From positions 124,001-188,000 of the forward strand of contig JAFYXV010000007.1 in NCBI GenBank assembly GCA_017557885.1: DNA of 64,000 bases, read 5' to 3'. Positions 46,323 through 55,100 of this stretch are shown here, one piece after another. Under the pieces are notes generated by a model. It was not told the origin of the DNA and searched no databases. It saw only the letters and a program-made list of their open reading frames with translations. This DNA comes from a bacterium (lineage in GTDB: Bacteria; Auribacterota; UBA3054). Within the stretch, counting starts at the first letter, position 1, and every line of letters begins with the position of its first letter. Both the position numbers and the translations under genes were made by a program.

Positions 46323-47726
46323 CTATTGGTTTTTTAACATCTCATGAGCCAGGCCGGAGAGAGCTCCGGCGCCAGTAAAAAGCAGGGTGTGGGGGAAATT
46401 CCAGCTTGCGCTTCTCTTGAGAAGAAGCGCGGGTATCTCGGCGGGCGTGTTGACATACTCCGCCTGTCCGCCCATATTCAGGACGGCTTCGTAAAGTTCT
46501 CTGCCTCCTATCAGGTTTTTGCTTTCCCCGGCGCTGTAAACGTCCGTCAGTATAAGGTTGGGCGCTTTCGAAAGAACGCGGGCGAATTCCGGAAGCAGCT
46601 TTTCCGTGCGGGAAAAGCGGTGGGGCTGAAAGACCACCGTCAGCTCGCCCTCCAAACGGGAGGCGGAAATAAGGAGCGCCTCTATTTCCCTGGGATGGTG
46701 GGCGTAGTCGTCGATTATTTCCGCACCGTGCCATTTGCCAAGGCGCTCGAAGCGTCTGTGGGCGTTTTTGAAAACGGCGAGAGAATCCCTCAGCAATTCG
46801 GGATCGACTCCGGCGGAAGCGGCCGCAGCCAGGGAAACGACGGCGTTGAAAACGTTGTGGCGTCCCGGAAGCGGGCAGACGAAGGGCAGGCTCTTTTCCT
46901 CGCCGCCGTTTTTGCAAAGCAGCGAAAAGGCGGAGGAAAGAGAGGAGAGAAGGATGTCGGTTCCGGCGTAGTCGGCGTTTTCCTGAGCCAGCACGCCTAT
47001 GCCGCACTTGATCTTTGTGACGTCGGGCCTGGCGCCCGCCGCCAGCTCGGCGCAGACAGGATCTTCCGCATTGTATATGAGGGTCCCGTTTTTCACGATG
47101 TTTCCCACATAGACGGCGAAGGCTTCCTTGATGGCGTTCATGTCCTTGTAGTAGTCAAGATGGTCGGCGTCCACGTTCAAAAGCACCGCGATATCCGAAG
47201 AATAACGTTTGAAAGAGCCGTCGCTCTCGTCCGCCTCCAGCACCAGATAATTTCCTTTGCCCACCGTGAAATTACCCCGGAAGGCCGGAACGTATCCGCC
47301 TATGATGGCGTTCGGATCAAGGCCTCCGTCCTTCAGAAGGCAGGCGATCAGGGAGGAGACGGTGGTCTTGCCGTGGGCTCCCGCCACCGTGACGGCCTTG
47401 TAACGCCTGGCGATCTGGGCCAGCAGTTCCGAGCGGTGCAGGAAGGAAAGCCCCAGCTTTTTGGCCTGCAGAAGGTCGGGGTTGTCCTCGTGGATGGCGC
47501 TGCTGTAAACGAAGACGTCGCAGCCCTCGACCAGGGAGCCGTCCTGTCTGGCGGCGCACTCTATGCCGTCTTTTCTCAGGTCCTCAAGTTCCTCGGACTC
47601 CTTGATGTCGCTGCCGATGACCTTGTAGCCCGCCCTGGCCATGAAGTGGGCCAGAGGGTTCATGCCGCAGCCGCCGATGCCGCAGAAATAAAATCTTAAG
47701 TTTTTAACGTCTTCTATGTTTGTCAT
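46323..47726 (-). CDS. murC: UDP-N-acetylmuramate--L-alanine ligase
   Basis: 467 residues. Adds L-Ala to UDP-MurNAc. FCGIGGCGMNPLAHFMARAG near residue 14 is the UDP-binding loop, VTVAGAHGKTTVSSL near 108 the ATP loop, and LEADESDGSFKRY near 165 and DDYAHHPREI near 335 are MurC-specific. Overlaps murG by four bases. Confidence 0.94.
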   Translation of the reverse strand: MTNIEDVKNLRFYFCGIGGCGMNPLAHFMARAGYKVIGSDIKESEELEDLRKDGIECAARQDGSLVEGCDVFVYSSAIHEDNPDLLQAKKLGLSFLHRSELLAQIARRYKAVTVAGAHGKTTVSSLIACLLKDGGLDPNAIIGGYVPAFRGNFTVGKGNYLVLEADESDGSFKRYSSDIAVLLNVDADHLDYYKDMNAIKEAFAVYVGNIVKNGTLIYNAEDPVCAELAAGARPDVTKIKCGIGVLAQENADYAGTDILLSSLSSAFSLLCKNGGEEKSLPFVCPLPGRHNVFNAVVSLAAAASAGVDPELLRDSLAVFKNAHRRFERLGKWHGAEIIDDYAHHPREIEALLISASRLEGELTVVFQPHRFSRTEKLLPEFARVLSKAPNLILTDVYSAGESKNLIGGRELYEAVLNMGGQAEYVNTPAEIPALLLKRSASWNFPHTLLFTGAGALSGLAHEMLKNQ

Positions 47727-48838
47727 TGCGCAATGATGAAATCAAGCAGTTCTTTGGAGGCGTTTCCTTTGGCCAGCGACCGTCCCGCCTCCGACATGGC
47801 GGAGAGGAGTATCCGGTCTTCCAAAAGTTTCGTGAGCTCCTCCCTGAGCGTTTCGGCGTTGAGGTCCGCTTCCCGGCATATCCGGGCGGCTCCCGCTTCT
47901 TCCAGGACGCGTGCGTTGGCCATCTGGTGGTCGTCCGCAGCCGTTGGCAGGGGAATGAGGATGGCCGGCAGCCCGGTGGCGCAGATCTCGGTTATGGAGA
48001 GGGCGCCGGAGCGGGCGACGCAGAGCGTGGACGCCCGCATCAGGGAAGCCATTTCCTCGAAGAAGGGGAAGATCCAGAAACGCAGTCCGGAGACGGCGTA
48101 GATGTTCTGCAACAGCACCTGGTCGTTCCCGCCGCAGATATGGACGACCTGCAGCCTGGGGAAGCGGCTCTTCAGTTTCGGCAGCGCCTCGGAGCAGAGA
48201 AGGTTGATCCTGTGGGCGCCCTGGGAGCCTCCGAAGATCAGAAGCAGGGGTTCGTTTTCCGAAAAGCCGGGAAGCTGTTTCGAAACGTCCGCGGGAGGAA
48301 GGCGGAAGGCTTTCCTCAAGGGATTTCCCGTGACGGCGAAGGAGTCTTCTTTTTTAAGGGAGGCTTTAAGTTTTTTCATCAGGGGATGCTCGGAGGGAAG
48401 CCCGCAGGCCACCCTGACCCCCAGCTTGGCCATCGTCCTGGTGACGCGGCCCGGAATGGCGTTGGATTCGTGGATGACGGCGTTTTTCCTCAGAAGGACG
48501 GAAGAGCAGAGCAGCGCTCCGCTGGTGTATCCGCCGAAGACCGCCACGGCGTTCGGCCTCAAAAACAAAAGCAAAAGAAAACTTTTGCAAAAGCCCGCGA
48601 TGTTTATGAATAGATTCCTGATCATCCTGAAGCCTCTGCCCCTGGGGGCCGAGGGCACGGAATAAAAGTCAAGGCCGTATTTTTTGGCGATCTCCTCCTC
48701 CATGGAACGCTTTCTTCCTGCGAAATAGATCTTCGCTTCGGGATAGGTCTCCCTTATCTCCTCGCACAGCGCCACCGCCGGCATGATGTGTCCGCCGGTC
48801 CCGCCTCCGCTCACCAGTATTCTTTTCAGTTCTTTCAT
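47723..48838 (-). CDS. murG: UDP-N-acetylglucosamine transferase MurG
   Basis: 371 residues. Makes lipid II from lipid I on the inner membrane face. The start is ATG 48836-48838, which overlaps the ftsW stop (ATGA) and places ILVSGGGTGGHIMPA at the N-terminus as expected; a longer open frame upstream is antisense-like noise. AVFGGYTSGALLCSSVLLRKN near 95, GGSQGAHRINLL near 190 and RSGALSITEICATGLPAILIPLP near 270 are standard MurG motifs. Confidence 0.94.
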   Translation of the reverse strand: MKELKRILVSGGGTGGHIMPAVALCEEIRETYPEAKIYFAGRKRSMEEEIAKKYGLDFYSVPSAPRGRGFRMIRNLFINIAGFCKSFLLLLFLRPNAVAVFGGYTSGALLCSSVLLRKNAVIHESNAIPGRVTRTMAKLGVRVACGLPSEHPLMKKLKASLKKEDSFAVTGNPLRKAFRLPPADVSKQLPGFSENEPLLLIFGGSQGAHRINLLCSEALPKLKSRFPRLQVVHICGGNDQVLLQNIYAVSGLRFWIFPFFEEMASLMRASTLCVARSGALSITEICATGLPAILIPLPTAADDHQMANARVLEEAGAARICREADLNAETLREELTKLLEDRILLSAMSEAGRSLAKGNASKELLDFIIAQ

Positions 48839-49980
48839 CTGGCGAGGGTGCGGCTGACTACGCTGTGATGGCGGGTTTGCGGCTTCAGTCCGTTCTTGGC
48901 CATATTCAAGAACAGGCCGCAGGCTCCCAAGAGGAAGAGCAGCGAGGATCCGCCGTAGCTGATGAAGGGAAGTCCCATGCCTTTGTTGGGAAGTATATCC
49001 GCTACGACGCCGATGTTGATGAAAGCCTGGCAGCCTATGACCAGCGTGATGCCGGCGGCGGTGAGCCGGCAGAAGTTGTCGGTCATGCCGGAGATCATCC
49101 GCCACATTAAAAGGACGAGGAGGATGAAGGCGCAGATGACTCCCGCGGTGCCGCAGAAGCCCAGCTCTTCCCCGATGACGGCGAAGATGAAGTCGGTGTG
49201 AGCCTCTGGCAGGTACTCCATTTTCATGAGCGATTCGCCGATGCCGAGCCCGGTCAGCTTGCCGGAGCAGATGGCCATCAGGGCCTGCAGGTTCTGGTAT
49301 CCCGTTCCCAGCGGATCGGCCGCGGGGTTCAGGAAGGACAGAAGCCTTTTGACGCGGTAGGCTTCATGGGAAATGTAGTAATACGCCGGGATCAGGGACA
49401 GCAGGAAGCCGACGAGCAGGTAGCGGATCTTCATGCCTGCCAGGAAGCAGACGGCTCCTCCCACCAGGGCGATCAGCGCGGGGGTTCCGAGGTCTTTGCC
49501 GGCCAATGCCAGGACAAGGCCTATCCCCATGATGACGGCGGGGCACAAGGCGCCTTTGATGAAGGTCCCGGCCTCCCTGGTCTCACGGTCATACCACCAG
49601 GCCAGCACCAATATCATGCTGAATTTCAGCGCTTCGGTGGGCTGGAAACGCATGAAGCCAAGGTTGATCCAGCGCCTGGCGCCGTTGACCGTGACGCCCA
49701 GGGGGGAGAATACCAGAATGAGGGAAAGAAGGGCGATAAGATAAAGCAGCGGAGCGAGGCGCCTGACCCATTCCAGGCGGACGCGGTACATGACATACAT
49801 CGCGACGAAGCCCAAGACGAGCCACATCACCTCTTTCTTGAAGAAATAGTACTGGTTTCCGGAGTACTTGTGCTCGGCCACGAAAACGCTGGAGGAATAG
49901 ACCATCAGCGCTCCGAAGCAGCAGAGAGCTATCACAAGGCAGAGAAACAGCCAGGGAAGTATGTTGTCAAGCTTTTTCAC
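48835..49980 (-). CDS. ftsW: Peptidoglycan glycosyltransferase FtsW
   Basis: 381 residues, ten helices, SEDS family. It polymerises septal glycan together with FtsI. NGARRWINLGFMRFQPTE near residue 100 and GIGESLMKMEYLPEAHTDFIF near 250 with the catalytic-site acidic residue, plus LPNKGMGLPFISYGGSS near 335, are diagnostic. GTG start at 49978-49980 with GAAGGG upstream. Confidence 0.93.
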   Translation of the reverse strand: MKKLDNILPWLFLCLVIALCCFGALMVYSSSVFVAEHKYSGNQYYFFKKEVMWLVLGFVAMYVMYRVRLEWVRRLAPLLYLIALLSLILVFSPLGVTVNGARRWINLGFMRFQPTEALKFSMILVLAWWYDRETREAGTFIKGALCPAVIMGIGLVLALAGKDLGTPALIALVGGAVCFLAGMKIRYLLVGFLLSLIPAYYYISHEAYRVKRLLSFLNPAADPLGTGYQNLQALMAICSGKLTGLGIGESLMKMEYLPEAHTDFIFAVIGEELGFCGTAGVICAFILLVLLMWRMISGMTDNFCRLTAAGITLVIGCQAFINIGVVADILPNKGMGLPFISYGGSSLLFLLGACGLFLNMAKNGLKPQTRHHSVVSRTLAR

Positions 49981-50001
49981 TTTCGCCCTTCGGCAATGAT
50001 T

Positions 50002-51024
50002 TTATCTGGCGGGGACTTTGATAACCTGGCCGATCTGCAGCTTGTCGCTGGAGGCGTTGTTCATGGACATCAGTTCCTCCACGGAGGAATTGAAACGCCT
50101 GGCAAGTTTCCAATAGCTGTCGCCGGCCTGCACGGTGTAGGACTGGACGCCGGTGGGGGCGCTTTGGGTCTGGGGGGCGCTCTCGGGCGCGGTCACTACG
50201 GAAGATATGCTGGGGGAGACAGGGGCGGTCGCCGGAGCGCTGGTGACGGCGGAAGTTTCGGAACTGCCGGCTCCGGGGATCTTGAGGACCTGTCCGACCT
50301 TCAGCAAAGAGGTGCGGGAAATGCCGTTGGCTTCGCAGATGTCGCTGACCTTGAGGCCGTATTTTTTGGCGATCTTGATCAGGTTGTCGCCGGCCTGGAC
50401 GGTGTAGGTGTTGCCGCTCGTCACAACGCTGGTCTCAGCATATCCGGAGGAAGAGGAAGTCCCGGAGTTGCCCTGGTAAAGATAGCCGGAGTTGGGGGCG
50501 GTCACCACGGTGGTCTCGGTGGCGGGCTTGGGCTGCAGAGTGCTCTTCGTTTCGGTCTGGCTTACGGGAGCGGTGCCGACGCCCGAGAAGCCGTCGCCGG
50601 AGGAAACGTTCGTATCGCCGGTGGGAGGAGGCAAAACGGAAATGGTCTCGCGGTCCGTCAAAGGTTCCAGAGTCTTGTCGGTGTTGGGGCCCCACACGGA
50701 AACGTTGCCGGAGGGCACGGTATACTGGTCGTTGATGCCCGCCTCGTCCTGATAGAGCGAATCGTCGTTCTGCACTCTCAAAGGCTTCTGCATCTCCACG
50801 CTGTCAACGTAGGTGACCTGGGCCGGAGTGGACTCGGGATAACTGTCGATGTCCTGGTAGGACGTGCCGATGGTGTTGAGGTCTTTCTCAACCAAGGCTT
50901 CGATGGTGTCCGGAGAAGTCAGCTCCAGAGTGACGTCGGTGCGGGGTTCGCTTTTGGCGCACCCGAAGAAGGCTATGCCCACGAGACTGACCGTGAACAG
51001 GAAGATAAGGAATGATTTGTTCAT
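50002..51024 (-). CDS. Lipoprotein with two LysM domains inside the dcw cluster
   Basis: 340 residues. Signal peptide with lipobox FFGC (Cys22). A long Ser/Thr/Pro-rich disordered linker is interrupted by two LysM domains: TYTVQAGDNLIKIAKKYGLK near 205 and SYTVQAGDSYWKLARRFNSS near 297, each ending in GQVLKIPG or GQVIKVPA. LysM binds peptidoglycan. No catalytic domain is present, so it is a binding or scaffolding protein, perhaps at the septum given its position between murD and ftsW. Strong GAGGAG ribosome site seven bases before the ATG. Confidence 0.85.
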   Translation of the reverse strand: MNKSFLIFLFTVSLVGIAFFGCAKSEPRTDVTLELTSPDTIEALVEKDLNTIGTSYQDIDSYPESTPAQVTYVDSVEMQKPLRVQNDDSLYQDEAGINDQYTVPSGNVSVWGPNTDKTLEPLTDRETISVLPPPTGDTNVSSGDGFSGVGTAPVSQTETKSTLQPKPATETTVVTAPNSGYLYQGNSGTSSSSGYAETSVVTSGNTYTVQAGDNLIKIAKKYGLKVSDICEANGISRTSLLKVGQVLKIPGAGSSETSAVTSAPATAPVSPSISSVVTAPESAPQTQSAPTGVQSYTVQAGDSYWKLARRFNSSVEELMSMNNASSDKLQIGQVIKVPAR

Positions 51025-51055
51025 ATGGCTCTCCTCTCTTTTTGAGGTTGGTTAA

Positions 51056-52447
51056 TCACTTGGTTAGGTCTTGGGAAAGTTTTCGTGACAGCTCCGCAAA
51101 GTCGTCGCCCCTTTCCTCGTAATTTTTATACATGTCGAAGGAAGCGCAGGCCGGCGAGAGCAGTACGGTGCCTCCCTCCTTCATAAGTTCGTATCCTTTC
51201 TGAACGGCGTCCTTCATGGTCTTGGCCTGGACGGTGGGGAATTCGCCGCCGAAGATCATCTGGAATTTCTCTGTGGTGGCGCCCAAAAGGATGACATGGG
51301 AAACCTTGCCCTTCATGTAGGGAATGAGCATTCCGTAGTCGCTGCCTTTGTCGTAGCCTCCCAGGATCAGGGCTTCCGGGTACTCGAAGGCCATGACGGC
51401 TTCCACCGTGGCCTCCGGGTTGGTGCCCTTGGAGTCGTCCACGAAAACGGTGTCGTTGATCCTGGCCACGGTCTCTATCCTGTGGCTCAGGCCCTTGAAA
51501 GTCATGCAGGCTTCCCTGATGGTGTTTTCATCGACGCCCAGGACTTTCGCAGCGGCCATGGCGCAAAGGAGGTTGATGTGGTTGTGCCGGCCCTTCAGGA
51601 GCATGTCCTTGGGGGCGCCGCAGGAGCATTCCTCTCCGCCCAGCGTGAGGGTGAAGCGGCCGTCCTTCAGAACGGCGCGGTCGGAAGCTTTTATCTCCTC
51701 GTCTTCGCCGGTCTCGTCCACCCAGACGGGGCGGAGCTTGAAAGCGGAGATGAGGTTCTGCTCGTTTTTCTTTTCCTGGTGCCAGACGATGGCCGTGGAG
51801 CCCGGTTTCTGATGGCGGAAGATGTTTTCCTTGGCGGAGCGGTATGCTTCGATGTTCTGGTAACGGTCCAGATGGTCCGGCGTGAGGTTGAGCCAAACGG
51901 AAACGGCGGGGGAGAACTCCTTGATGGTCTCCAGCTGGAAGGAGCTCATCTCAAGGACCAGGATATGCTCGTCGGTGGTCTCCAGGGCGTATTCGCTCAG
52001 CGGCACGCCGATGTTGCCGGCGGTGACGTGGGGGATCTTGGCAACGTCCAGGATGTGAGACACAAGGGACGTCGTGGTGGTCTTGCCGTTGGTGCCGGTG
52101 ATGGCGACGATCCTGCCCTTGCAGTATCTGACGGCGAACTCCACTTCGCCCACCGCTTCGATGCCCATTTCCTGGGCCCACTGGACAGCTTCGTTGTCCT
52201 CGGATACGCCGGGGCTCAGAACCAGTATGTCGGCTCCTTCCAGGAAAGTCCTGGAATGGCGGCCTATCTCAACATAGGCGCCCTGGGAGCGCAGCTGCTT
52301 TGCTTTTTCCAACATGGCGGAGGAGGGTTCCACCGTCCGCCCGTGGCTGAGGCAGTTGTCGCTTACGCTGACTTCAAAACCAAGCTTCAAAGCAAGGTTT
52401 GCCGCGGCCAGGCCGCTTTTCGCTAATCCCATTATCGCTACGCGCAT
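51056..52447 (-). CDS. murD: UDP-N-acetylmuramoyl-L-alanine--D-glutamate ligase
   Basis: 463 residues. Adds D-Glu to UDP-MurNAc-L-Ala. VAIMGLAKSGLAAANLALK at the start binds UDP; VAITGTNGKTTTTSLV near 115 is the ATP loop; LEMSSFQLETI near 165, LTPDHLDRY near 190 and FVDDSKGTNPEATVEA near 310 are MurD signatures. Four bases downstream of mraY. Confidence 0.94.
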   Translation of the reverse strand: MRVAIMGLAKSGLAAANLALKLGFEVSVSDNCLSHGRTVEPSSAMLEKAKQLRSQGAYVEIGRHSRTFLEGADILVLSPGVSEDNEAVQWAQEMGIEAVGEVEFAVRYCKGRIVAITGTNGKTTTTSLVSHILDVAKIPHVTAGNIGVPLSEYALETTDEHILVLEMSSFQLETIKEFSPAVSVWLNLTPDHLDRYQNIEAYRSAKENIFRHQKPGSTAIVWHQEKKNEQNLISAFKLRPVWVDETGEDEEIKASDRAVLKDGRFTLTLGGEECSCGAPKDMLLKGRHNHINLLCAMAAAKVLGVDENTIREACMTFKGLSHRIETVARINDTVFVDDSKGTNPEATVEAVMAFEYPEALILGGYDKGSDYGMLIPYMKGKVSHVILLGATTEKFQMIFGGEFPTVQAKTMKDAVQKGYELMKEGGTVLLSPACASFDMYKNYEERGDDFAELSRKLSQDLTK

Positions 52448-52451
52448 AGTG

Positions 52452-53543
52452 TCACTGAAGTTTCAAGGTTGCCAGGCCGATGATGGCGAAGATGAGGGCC
52501 AGGATCAGGAAACGCGCGGTCACCCTTGTCTCCGGCCATCCTTGTATCTCGAAATGATGGTGTATGGGGGCCATGCGGAAGATCCTTTTGTGGCGGACTT
52601 TGAAAGAGGCCACCTGAAGGATGTCCGAGAAGGCTTCCATCACGAAGATGAAACCGATTATGAGAAGCAGCACTTCCTTGCGGACCAAAAGCGCCGTGAT
52701 GCCGATGGCGCCGCCCAGGGCCAGGCTGCCCGTGTCGCCCATGAAGACCATGGCGGGATGGGCGTTGTACCAGAGGAAGCCCAAACCGGCGCCGCCGATG
52801 GCGGCCAAAAAGACCGTCAGTTCCGCGGCCTCCCTGGCGTAATAGATGTTCAGATAGTTGGCGATGGTGACGTTGCCGGCGCAGTAGGCCAGGATAAGGT
52901 AGCTCATGGCGGCGATGGTCACCGTGCCGATGGCAAGCCCGTCAAGTCCGTCTGTCAGGTTGACGGCGTTGGAAGTGCCGACGATCACAAGCACGGCCAG
53001 GATGATGTAGTAATATCCGAGATTCTCAATAACGGGGTTTTTCAGGAAGGGCACGTAGAAGGGGAAAGAGTCCTTGCTGAAGAATATCAGTATCAGCGCG
53101 GCCGCGAGCGCCACCGCGGACTGGACCACCAGCTTGGTCTTGCCGGAAATGCCGGCGGCGTTTTTCTGCTTGACCTTGGTGTAGTCGTCCGCAAAGCCCA
53201 GGAGGCCTAGCGACAGAAAGACGCCCAGCGCCAGGAAGGTGTAGAGGGAGAACTGGGCCCAGAGAAGCGTGGAGACGCAGACCGACAGAATGATCAGAAG
53301 ACCGCCCATGGTGGGAACGCCTTCCTTGTTCTTGTGCAGAAGATGCAGCGGGGGACACTCGTCGCGCCTGATCTCCTGGCCGATCTTCATCATGTAGAGC
53401 CAGCGGATCATGACCGGGGCCAGAATGAGGCTGATGAGAAGCGAAGTTATGGCTGCGCCGGCGGAGCGGACAGAGATGTACTTGAAGACGTGGAAGACGG
53501 AAACGCTTTCCGAAAGCCAGCCAAAAAAGATGTAGTAAAACAT
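52452..53543 (-). CDS. mraY: Phospho-N-acetylmuramoyl-pentapeptide-transferase
   Basis: 363 residues, ten helices. Forms lipid I. The start ATG 53541-53543 with AGGGGG upstream gives MFYYIFFGWLS and normal length. KEGVPTMGGLLI near 78, LGFADDYTKVK near 120 (catalytic aspartates), NAVNLTDGLDGLA near 195 and APIHHHFEIQGWPETRVTAR near the end are invariant MraY motifs. Confidence 0.95.
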   Translation of the reverse strand: MFYYIFFGWLSESVSVFHVFKYISVRSAGAAITSLLISLILAPVMIRWLYMMKIGQEIRRDECPPLHLLHKNKEGVPTMGGLLIILSVCVSTLLWAQFSLYTFLALGVFLSLGLLGFADDYTKVKQKNAAGISGKTKLVVQSAVALAAALILIFFSKDSFPFYVPFLKNPVIENLGYYYIILAVLVIVGTSNAVNLTDGLDGLAIGTVTIAAMSYLILAYCAGNVTIANYLNIYYAREAAELTVFLAAIGGAGLGFLWYNAHPAMVFMGDTGSLALGGAIGITALLVRKEVLLLIIGFIFVMEAFSDILQVASFKVRHKRIFRMAPIHHHFEIQGWPETRVTARFLILALIFAIIGLATLKLQ

Positions 53544-53741
53544 TTTACCCCCTGTTATTTTTAAAATTTGTCGGCAGGACGTTGCGGACAGCGGTAAAGA
53601 ATACCGCCGCCCGCAACCGGAATGCGGATGTAGAGACGGCGCTCTCTTTGGTGTGTGTGTTCGTGTATGGGGAAGGGAAAAGCGTTCCGCCAATCACCGC
53701 ACACATTCCGTTCCTGCTTTTAATGTCTATGTTCATCACGT

Positions 53742-55100
53742 TTATTTTTCCAATGCGAAAAAGTAGTCTTCCAGTTTGTTGGCCCGGGAGCCTTTGAAAA
53801 GCACCAGGTCGTCTTTCTTTATGTATTCCGCCAGTTTTTCCGCGGCGTCGTCGATCTGGCAGACCTCAACGAAGCAGCCTTTGCCCGCGGCTTTGGCGCC
53901 CGCGAGATAATGCTCCGCGTTCTCTCCTATGACGAAGAGGGCGTCCAGGAATTCGCCGGCTTTTTCGCCGGCGGCGTAGTGGGCTTCCCTGGCTTTTTCG
54001 CCTATTTCCAGCATGTCTCCGAGGAAAGCGATCTTCCTTCCTTCGCAGGGCATATCCTTCAGCATGCCAAGGGAAGCGGAGAGAGAATCAGGATTGGCGT
54101 TGTAGCAGTCAAGGATGAAGGTCGCGCCCAGGGCCCTGTGGATCTCGTTGCGCAGCCTTTCTCCCTGCACGCTCTCCAAGCCTTTTTTCAAATTTTCCAA
54201 AGGAATATCCGGGATGAGGGCGAGGGAACCGGCGGCTGCCGCCGCAATGTTGAGGGCGTTGTAGCCGCCCAGCACCGGCACGGTCATTTCCGCTTTGCCT
54301 GCGGGAGTTGTCAATTCTCCCCTAAGGCCTTCGCCGGATTCTTTTGTGATCCTGAACTCCACGTCGCCGCCTTTTCCGAAGCTGATGACTTCCAGGCCCA
54401 AATGTTTCGCCATGCCGGAAAGCTTTTCAAAGAAATCGCACTCGAAGGGCAGGGCCACCCGGCCGCAGGGAGGCACGCCCCGGAAGATCTCGCCCTTGGC
54501 TTCCGCGATGTTTTCCCGGGAGCCAAGGAACTCTATGTGGGCGCTGCCGATGTTGGTGATGACGGCGGCTTCCGGCCTGGCCAGGCGGCTCAAGGCCAGG
54601 ATCTCGCCCTTGTGGTTCATGCCCATCTCCACCACGGCGCAGGAATATTCCTCGCCGAGGCGCAGGAGCGTCAGAGGCAGCCCGATCTCGTTGTTCAGAT
54701 TTCCTTTGGTCACCAATGTCTCGCCAAGTGTCCCCAGGATGGAGCCCAGCATGTTCTTGGTGGTGGTCTTGCCGCAGGAGCCTGTCACCGCCACCATGGG
54801 TATCTGGACCCTGGCTCTCTGGTAAGCCGCCAGGTCCTGGAGGGCCTTGACGGTGTCCACAACCCTGTAGCAGGGGAGGAGGCCGCACTCGCAGCTCAGA
54901 ACGCAGGCCCTGGCGCCTTTCTCCGCGGCTTTGGCGGCTATTTCCAATTTGTCGCCGCCCTTCAAGCCCACGAAGAGATCTCCTTCTTTCAGTATCCTTG
55001 TGTCAACGCACACCTCCATGGCCTCCGTCGGCGGGATACCCTGAAATTCGAAGCCCTGGCCCAGCGCTTCCTCTATGTCCTTGTGAGTGAACTTACGCAT
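53742..55100 (-). CDS. murF: UDP-N-acetylmuramoyl-tripeptide--D-alanyl-D-alanine ligase
   Basis: 452 residues. Adds D-Ala-D-Ala to the muropeptide. VAVTGSCGKTTTKNMLGSI near 105 is the ATP loop; VVEMGMNHKGEI near 155, NIGSAHIEFLGS and DCYNANPDSLSASL near 325 are MurF signatures. It overlaps murE by eight bases. The 198-base gap between it and mraY has only a weak, probably spurious small frame. Confidence 0.93.
   Translation of the reverse strand: MRKFTHKDIEEALGQGFEFQGIPPTEAMEVCVDTRILKEGDLFVGLKGGDKLEIAAKAAEKGARACVLSCECGLLPCYRVVDTVKALQDLAAYQRARVQIPMVAVTGSCGKTTTKNMLGSILGTLGETLVTKGNLNNEIGLPLTLLRLGEEYSCAVVEMGMNHKGEILALSRLARPEAAVITNIGSAHIEFLGSRENIAEAKGEIFRGVPPCGRVALPFECDFFEKLSGMAKHLGLEVISFGKGGDVEFRITKESGEGLRGELTTPAGKAEMTVPVLGGYNALNIAAAAAGSLALIPDIPLENLKKGLESVQGERLRNEIHRALGATFILDCYNANPDSLSASLGMLKDMPCEGRKIAFLGDMLEIGEKAREAHYAAGEKAGEFLDALFVIGENAEHYLAGAKAAGKGCFVEVCQIDDAAEKLAEYIKKDDLVLFKGSRANKLEDYFFALEK

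Noticed and set aside
48839..49105. N-terminal extension of murG
   Set aside because: It overlaps ftsW entirely, lacks protein-like composition, and the ATGA overlap at 48835-48838 gives the correct start.
53545..53739. 64-codon minus-strand frame between murF and mraY
   Set aside because: GTG start, low-complexity content, no homology recognised; likely a chance frame in a 198-base gap.
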